Shown here piece by piece: positions 58,857-64,000 of a DNA stretch of 64,000 bases; position 1 is the stretch's first letter, and every line of letters starts with the position of its first letter. The position numbers and the translations under genes were made by a program. The DNA is from Alisma plantago-aquatica (taxonomy: Eukaryota > Streptophyta > Magnoliopsida > Alismatales > Alismataceae). The stretch is from positions 747,146,556 to 747,210,555 of the forward strand of contig OY856413.1 in NCBI GenBank assembly GCA_963693085.1, given 5' to 3'. Under the pieces are notes generated by a model, which was not told the origin of the DNA, ran no database searches, and saw only the letters and a program-made list of their open reading frames with translations.

Positions 58857-60039
58857 TTTTGGTATGTATGCCATGAGAGCCAATCATGAGATGATTGGTG
58901 GGATACATTAAGATTGATTTGATAAACATCAAAGGCAAGCTTCCAATTCTTTTTGGTTCAGTCATATGAGATAATGATTGAACATATTGAATGTCTAGAG
59001 AATGACAGTACTCAATGGCATATGCTTTTAGGTTCACGACCTGAACGATGAGATCATATGGATGCTAAGAGTTTGTACATTCTTATTATGTCCCTAGTCG
59101 GATGTTATTGTGGAAGGTAGATAGACAGCAATGACACACAAGACTAGATTGTGGTGTTGGTTAATGACAGAATCTCATTAGTCATGATATGGAGATATCA
59201 AACCAAACACATAGGTACTTGTTAGAGAACAAGTGTACCGAACATACCCATCGTGAGTTTGACACATGGAACTATGACATGGTAGTCACAGCCAGTTCTC
59301 ACAGTGATGGTGGTGAGTGTGATTCTTTGACCTGAAATCACTACACTCAACACATGTCATTGGGTACACTTTGACATCATCAAACGTAGTCCTGAAACAT
59401 GGGTTGTTATAAAGGTGATAATTGGGTGGCTTTGACACATGGGGCTTTTGGGGGGTGAGTGATAGATATGGGATTTGTCCCTCCTGAGGGATTTTGATAT
59501 CCATGGCCACTTGATGAGTAGGATTGAGATAGGCATGCACGCATGTGTGAATCAGTATGTGATATTGATGTCATACATATCTCCTCCAATCTACTCTGAG
59601 ATCAAGAAAGTGAATGAACGTTGACAGGATGACTGTTCCATGCCTTGAGTTCATTCAGGATATCAGAAATAAAGGAATTATACATTCACTGTAACACCAT
59701 TCACGGATTGCAGTATTGAAAGTTGTTCTCCAACTTTCTATTTCACTTGGGTAGCACTGATGTGCAACTAGGCACCACTCTTTGCTAGTGAAGTCATACG
59801 TTTTATGGACTTTCATTGCCAACATGAAATGGACCTACAGGGTCACACACATAGGATTTAACTAGAAGAGGAGTTTATCCACAAACAATGTTTAGATTGA
59901 TTACTAAAAGAGTTTAGTAGTTCAATTAAACACTCAATCAATTGATAGCTCAGTATCTTAGTGTTCAAGGTGTTGGACCGATTGATTAGAGTATCAGATT
60001 GATTGAAACTGTAATTGACTGATTTGCACAGTCTGATGC

Positions 60040-60410
60040 CCCAACCGATCGGCTCACAGGGTTGAACCGATCGGCTCAAATGGTGAGACGATCGGCTCAT
60101 GTGTCATGAAACGATCGGCTCAATTGTTGAAACGGTCGATTCATGTGACCAACCGAAATCGTTTGGAAAGGCAGAAGACTATTTTGCAAATACAATTTGT
60201 TTCACTTATACAAATTCAATTTGGATAAGGATTAATATTTGATTAATCAGAAACAAATATGAAAGTCAATTTGAGTTGGAATAGGACCACGAACCGATCG
60301 GCTCAGGCATGAACCGATCGGCTCAGAGCCCCAGACGATTGGCTCAGGTCCCAAACGATCGGCTCAGGGCCCGAAATGATCATTTTAGGGTGTGAACCGA
60401 TCGGTTCAGC
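60040..60410 (+). repeat. Cluster of ccgatcggctca palindromic motifs
   Basis: gaaccgatcggctca and variants (gacgatcggctca, gaaacgatcggctca) recur about every 20 bases in two groups. The core ccgatcgg is self-complementary. Similar motifs recur in the leader at 61500-61670. It resembles the palindrome clusters described in Sirevirus LTRs. Confidence 0.75.
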
Positions 60411-60507
60411 TGGTGAAGATTGGTTGTTTTGTGGAAAATCTCGAACCCTTCTACTCCTGCTTTAATCCCGCATTGCTTGGGGTAGAGAACCCTGTCCCAT
60501 GACCCTC

Positions 60508-60517
60508 CTATATATAG
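60508..60517 (+). promoter_or_regulatory. LTR TATA box
   Basis: ctatatatag after gaccctc, in the same context as in the solo LTR at 16874. Confidence 0.7.
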
Positions 60518-61050
60518 GGGTAGTGGGGGATTCTCAATAACAACAACTGAGAACACCAGTTGCTCTGCAAAGTTGTCATTCTCTCTGGTTGTGGTAACTG
60601 AGAGAGCTTGAGCAAGTGCTACCCGATAAGGGAGGCACAGTAAGGGAAAGACAACTACAGAAAAGTATCTGGTTGTAGGAGAGTGTGTTAGTGACTAGTA
60701 CGCTGACATGAGGGTACAACTCCTTCTGATTCCTTGTGGGACAAAGAGATCGGAGTTCCAGGTGGTCTGTGTGGACTACTTTAGAGGTGGGAGACTTATG
60801 CCGCTCGGAGGACAGTTGTCAATCCCGATAGTCCCGGTGAGACCAGGAGTTGCACAGACACCATCCAAGACCGGAGGTGAAGACCACGCAAGCCGCGAGG
60901 TAACATCGTCGAGCAAGCTTTGGGAAAAGGTATGCCTCTACAAACCATCCTTCCTATTGTATATATGTTGGCACGATTCCTTTATTCTGGGTTTGGGAAG
61001 AGAAAATTTTTGTTTCCGCTGCCTTCTCTACCTCCCCTAAAATCCAAAAG

Positions 61051-61062
61051 TGGTATCAGAGC
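61051..61062 (+). promoter_or_regulatory. Primer-binding site (initiator Met-tRNA), perfect
   Basis: tggtatcagagc immediately after the LTR; identical to the canonical site. Confidence 0.92.
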
Positions 61063-62450
61063 CACGTTAACTGCTCTATACTTTAGGATTATCAATATGA
61101 TCAATTTTGGTTTGTTGCCTTTACTTATTGCATACGATGCGAATAAAATTGGCTTTTTGCATGTCCAATCTTAAATCTACAAATCCTAATATACATCTAT
61201 GATATGTAATATGAATGCACTCGATATGAGTCGCCCTTAAATGAGTTTTGTGGTGGATGTATAGTGTGGTTATGACCAATAAACCCTATGTATGTGTGCT
61301 TGGTTGAATGTGGTTGCTTGCATCTCGGTCTGCTCACCGATTTCTCTATCTCTTATTCCTGATGTAACTCAAGATAACTCGAGATTTCTTTCCTACCTTT
61401 GCTCCCCCCGAATGTAACTTGGGGTTTCCCAATTCAAATGTAAAATAGGATAGATCTTTTATTTTCTGTTATGTCAAAGAATGGTGGACAACCTGACGAC
61501 AACTGAAACGAACGGTTCAAAGCATGAACTGATCGGTTGGTGATCCAGACGATCGGCTCGAGAAGTGAGATGAGCGGATGGCGACTTGAGGAAATGCACG
61601 ATGACCAGGTGAATCGATCGATTGGAGGAGCCAACCGATCGGCTGGTGGCACCCAGACGACCGGCCAGGGCAAGCAGGTCATTCATGTGATGAGTTGATC
61701 AACTCGGACGGCTATAGCACTTCATCATTGACAGGTTGCATGTGATGTAGACCTAGATGAGTGTGATTCCTCTTGGCTTGAGGAATCACATTAGGATGTC
61801 CATAATCATCGCTTTTATTGTTTCCCATGTTTTTGTGGGATATAGCATGTATATGATATGTACTATGTATTGTGGTGATTGGATATGTACCTATAAAACC
61901 AAATCTCTCATCTAAATATTAAGTCTTTTACGCCTTCCATTAGCGGCATACATGAAAAACTTGATCGACCAAGCGTAGGTTACGCCAAAGCGTGGTGCGC
62001 CATCTATCTCGTGGAAGTGTGAAGGGTAAACATGTAGGTTCTACCAAAGTAGGGTGCATGATTACCATGTCGGCTTTTGGGTTAGACTTAACTGGTGATT
62101 CTTAGAGCGTCTAAGCCCAGAGGCACGGAATATTCATGGCAAGGTGTTGCGCATGTTCATTCATCAAGAGTTCCATATGATGCAATTGGCATGATGGCCT
62201 ACCTAAATAGTCAAGATTGTCAGCAATCAACCAAAGCTGACTCATGACTTGATGAAATATGGATCTTGACCCACTAGAAGATTGTACGTTGCAATCTTCC
62301 AAATTGATGGTGAGGGCTATCAATTTGAACACAAATAGTGGGAGCGATAATTAATTAAAGTCCTAATTATATCGTCAGCCTTTCAAATCGATCAAATAAG
62401 TCAAAATTGAGTTTTGGACTAAATTGCATATATTTCCTTTTGTAGTTCAA
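61063..62450 (+). other. Long untranslated leader of the copia element
   Basis: No coding signature in about 1.4 kb. Palindromic gatcgg-type motifs occur at 61505-61670. Confidence 0.6.
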
Positions 62451-63305
62451 ATGACAACAAACAACAATCACTTTTTGTTGTGATTGGTCCTTAAAAAGGA
62501 CAACCTGAATGGGACTAACTTCCATGACTGGTTTAGGACATTGAGAATTGTTCTCTCTCAAGAGTGAAAGCTCTATGCCCTGGATACTCCAATTCCAGAG
62601 GAACCTACTCCTACCACACCAAAGGCAGAAAGGGATGCTTATAAGAAGCATTCTGATGATGCCATTGATGCAAAGTGCTTGATGTTGTGCTCCATGAACC
62701 ACGAGTTGCAGAGACAACATGAGAACATGGGTGTCATTGAGATGATTCAGCATCTCAAGAACATGTATGAAGATCAAGCACAATAAGAGATATATGATGT
62801 CTCTAGGGAACTGTTCAAGTGTGTCATGACAGAAGGAGATCCAGTTGGTCCTCACACGCTCAAGATGATTGGGTATGTGGAGAACCTGATGAGACTAGGA
62901 TTTCCCCTGAGCCAAGAGTTGGCTACTGACATGATACTGCAATGGTTGCCAGAATCATACAGTCAGTTTGTGATGAACTACAACATGAACAACTTTAACA
63001 AGCCGTTAACAGAGTTGTTGGGTATGTTGAGGACAGTCGAGGCATAGATGAAGAAGGGCAAGCCTAAGTCTGTGATGATGATCAGCAGCAAGAAAGGCAA
63101 GTCCAAGCGTAAGGGCAAGGGTAAGGCTAAGAATGGTTCTGATGCTAGCCAGTAGCCCAAGTCATATTCAACTCTCAAGGCCAAGGGAGGCGTGACCAAG
63201 AGAGACAATTGTCACCATTGTCAAAAGCCAAGACATTGGAAAAGGAATTGTCCACTCTATCTGGAAGAACTAAAGAAGAAGGAGGTGATAGACGTCTCCA
63301 CTTGA
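62451..63305 (+). pseudogene. Copia gag with zinc knuckle
   Basis: One uninterrupted reading frame apart from five stop codons. The ATG at 62451 gives MTTNNNHFLL, a stop, then LNGTNFHDWFRTLRIVLSQE (the usual copia gag opening), LYALDTPIPEEPTPTTPKAE, RDAYKKHSDDAIDAKCLMLC, a capsid-like helical region with MIGYVENLMRLGFPLSQELA and LPESYSQFVMNYNMNNFNKP, a Lys-rich linker, and the knuckle CHHCQKPRHWKRNCP (CX2CX4HX4C intact) before LYLEELKKKEV. The ends and length (284 codons) match full-length gag of this lineage. All five stops (two TGA, one TAA, two TAG) could come from single C-to-T changes in CGA, CAA or CAG, and there are no indels. Confidence 0.9.
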
Positions 63306-64000
63306 AGGTGTCATGAAATAAACTTACAACACTTTTTAGGTATATGATACCAAGAGATAAAGTGTAAAGTACCCAATAAATAGGGCAAATGTTGCCGCCA
63401 TAGATAGAAGTACTTTGGTTTATTTTCAGCCATAAAGGCATGTAATAGAGTTATGACTTATGAACTGCTATTTCATATTTGCCAATGGATAGAAACACAT
63501 TATTTTTTTTGCATATTGTATGACAATGATTGCAATTAATAAAGTTGATGTTTCAATCTTTGTGGCAATGCCTTGTTTATCTTGTGGTACTTGGTATGCA
63601 TAAGATAACATGATACCTAAAAGTTATTGATAACTCAAACAGTCAAATTAGCATAAATCATGAGAAATTCATTTCTAGTTTCCATATGATGGATAAATCT
63701 AGACTCTTTTTGGTTAGAGAACCAGTAAGAGACATGAATCTCTTGGACATGATTAATAAATTTTCACTAAGGTAGTGGGAGAATGGTTATCCTATTAGGT
63801 ATAATACATGAGATGTATTTACATACCTATTAGAGTTAACGCTAATACTTCAAATGGTGTTTAGAGAAATACCAATATGAATATCTTGAAGTGTTCAAGA
63901 ATATCATAGATGAAGTATGAATTTGGTAAAATGTTAATTCTTGATGAGATCAATGAATGAAATACTAGAACCAAATGTTTGAGATCCTTATGAGTAATTA
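63306..64000 (+). other. Decayed pol start, not resolvable
   Basis: Follows gag, where copia protease should begin, but only faint resemblances can be read, for example ANVAAIDRSTLVYFQP near 63390-63430 compared with the protease glycine-rich stretch. Mostly AT-rich with many stops. Confidence 0.4.

Larger units (their letters stand above)
58857..61048 (+). repeat. 5' LTR of the long-LTR copia element
   Basis: Start about 58857 (tttttggtatgtatgcc, aligning with tgttggtttgtatgcc at 11341) and end about 61048 (aatccaaaa before the primer site). At 60040-60140 and 60290-60410 it holds about eleven copies of a motif based on ccgatcggctca. Confidence 0.8.
58857..64000 (+). mobile_element. Long-LTR copia element, 5' part (runs out of window)
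   Basis: 5' LTR of about 2.19 kb, perfect Met-tRNA primer site, a 1.4-kb leader with palindromic motifs, and a gag with zinc knuckle. It belongs to the same LTR family as 15192-17470 and, more distantly, 11341-13087. No 3' LTR or recognisable pol lies in the window. It sits in the coding sequence of a minus-strand LINE. Confidence 0.85.

Noticed and set aside
59286..59589. Minus-strand open frames in the long LTR
   Set aside because: Antisense to a plus-strand LTR, no homologous open frame in the solo LTR copy.
60040..60410. Regularly spaced repeats resembling a CRISPR array
   Set aside because: Units are short palindromes with variable spacing inside a plant LTR; eukaryotic context and no cas genes.

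Overview
This window looks like nuclear, gene-poor DNA from a flowering plant. It is AT-rich and packed with decayed transposable elements of plant lineages: Ty1/copia LTR retrotransposons primed by initiator Met-tRNA, L1-type and RTE-type LINEs, tRNA-derived SINEs, a PIF/Harbinger DNA transposon and MITE-like hairpins. The species cannot be told from the sequence. No intact protein-coding gene was found; every recognisable coding stretch carries stops or frameshifts.

Layout. 1-2455: nothing recognisable. 2456-3057: relic of a nepenthesin-type aspartic protease gene. About 3400-3776: CACTA-like terminus. 3949-7713: small copia element with its gag lost. 8241-8350: SINE. About 9600-11340: minus-strand LINE, cut off by an old long LTR (11341-13087 plus 40593-40663). 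The tail of that LTR was the target of a large Sirevirus-like copia element (13088-40587, perfect 5-bp target duplication ataag). That element was itself invaded at least three times: by a solo LTR of another family (15192-17470), by a reverse-oriented rearranged copy of its own family (18104-21999, duplication aaatt), and by a 10.3-kb element with 3.4-kb LTRs and a non-coding interior (22333-32610, duplication tttat). With the three insertions removed, a copia gag-pol reads through in order, followed by an extra ORF and two polypurine tracts.

41812-54269: a probable very large PIF/Harbinger transposon. Its minus strand carries a Myb/SANT-like ORF, a DDE transposase pseudogene and additional zinc-finger/coiled-coil-like coding fragments, partly tandemly duplicated. 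A SINE with a 17-bp target duplication and the 3' end of an RTE LINE with a (GAT)20 tail lie inside it. 55496-56087: a hAT-like MITE and a strong hairpin. 56354-58856: minus-strand L1-type LINE. 58857-64000: 5' LTR, leader and gag of another long-LTR copia element that runs out of the window.

How it fits together. Target duplications and interrupted reading frames give a relative order of insertion: LINE, then the old LTR, then the Sirevirus-like element, then its three passengers. The two long-LTR copia families carry clusters of short palindromes in their LTRs or leaders, as described for Sireviruses. All coordinates come from reading the sequence by eye; family names rest on motif recognition and not on database searches.
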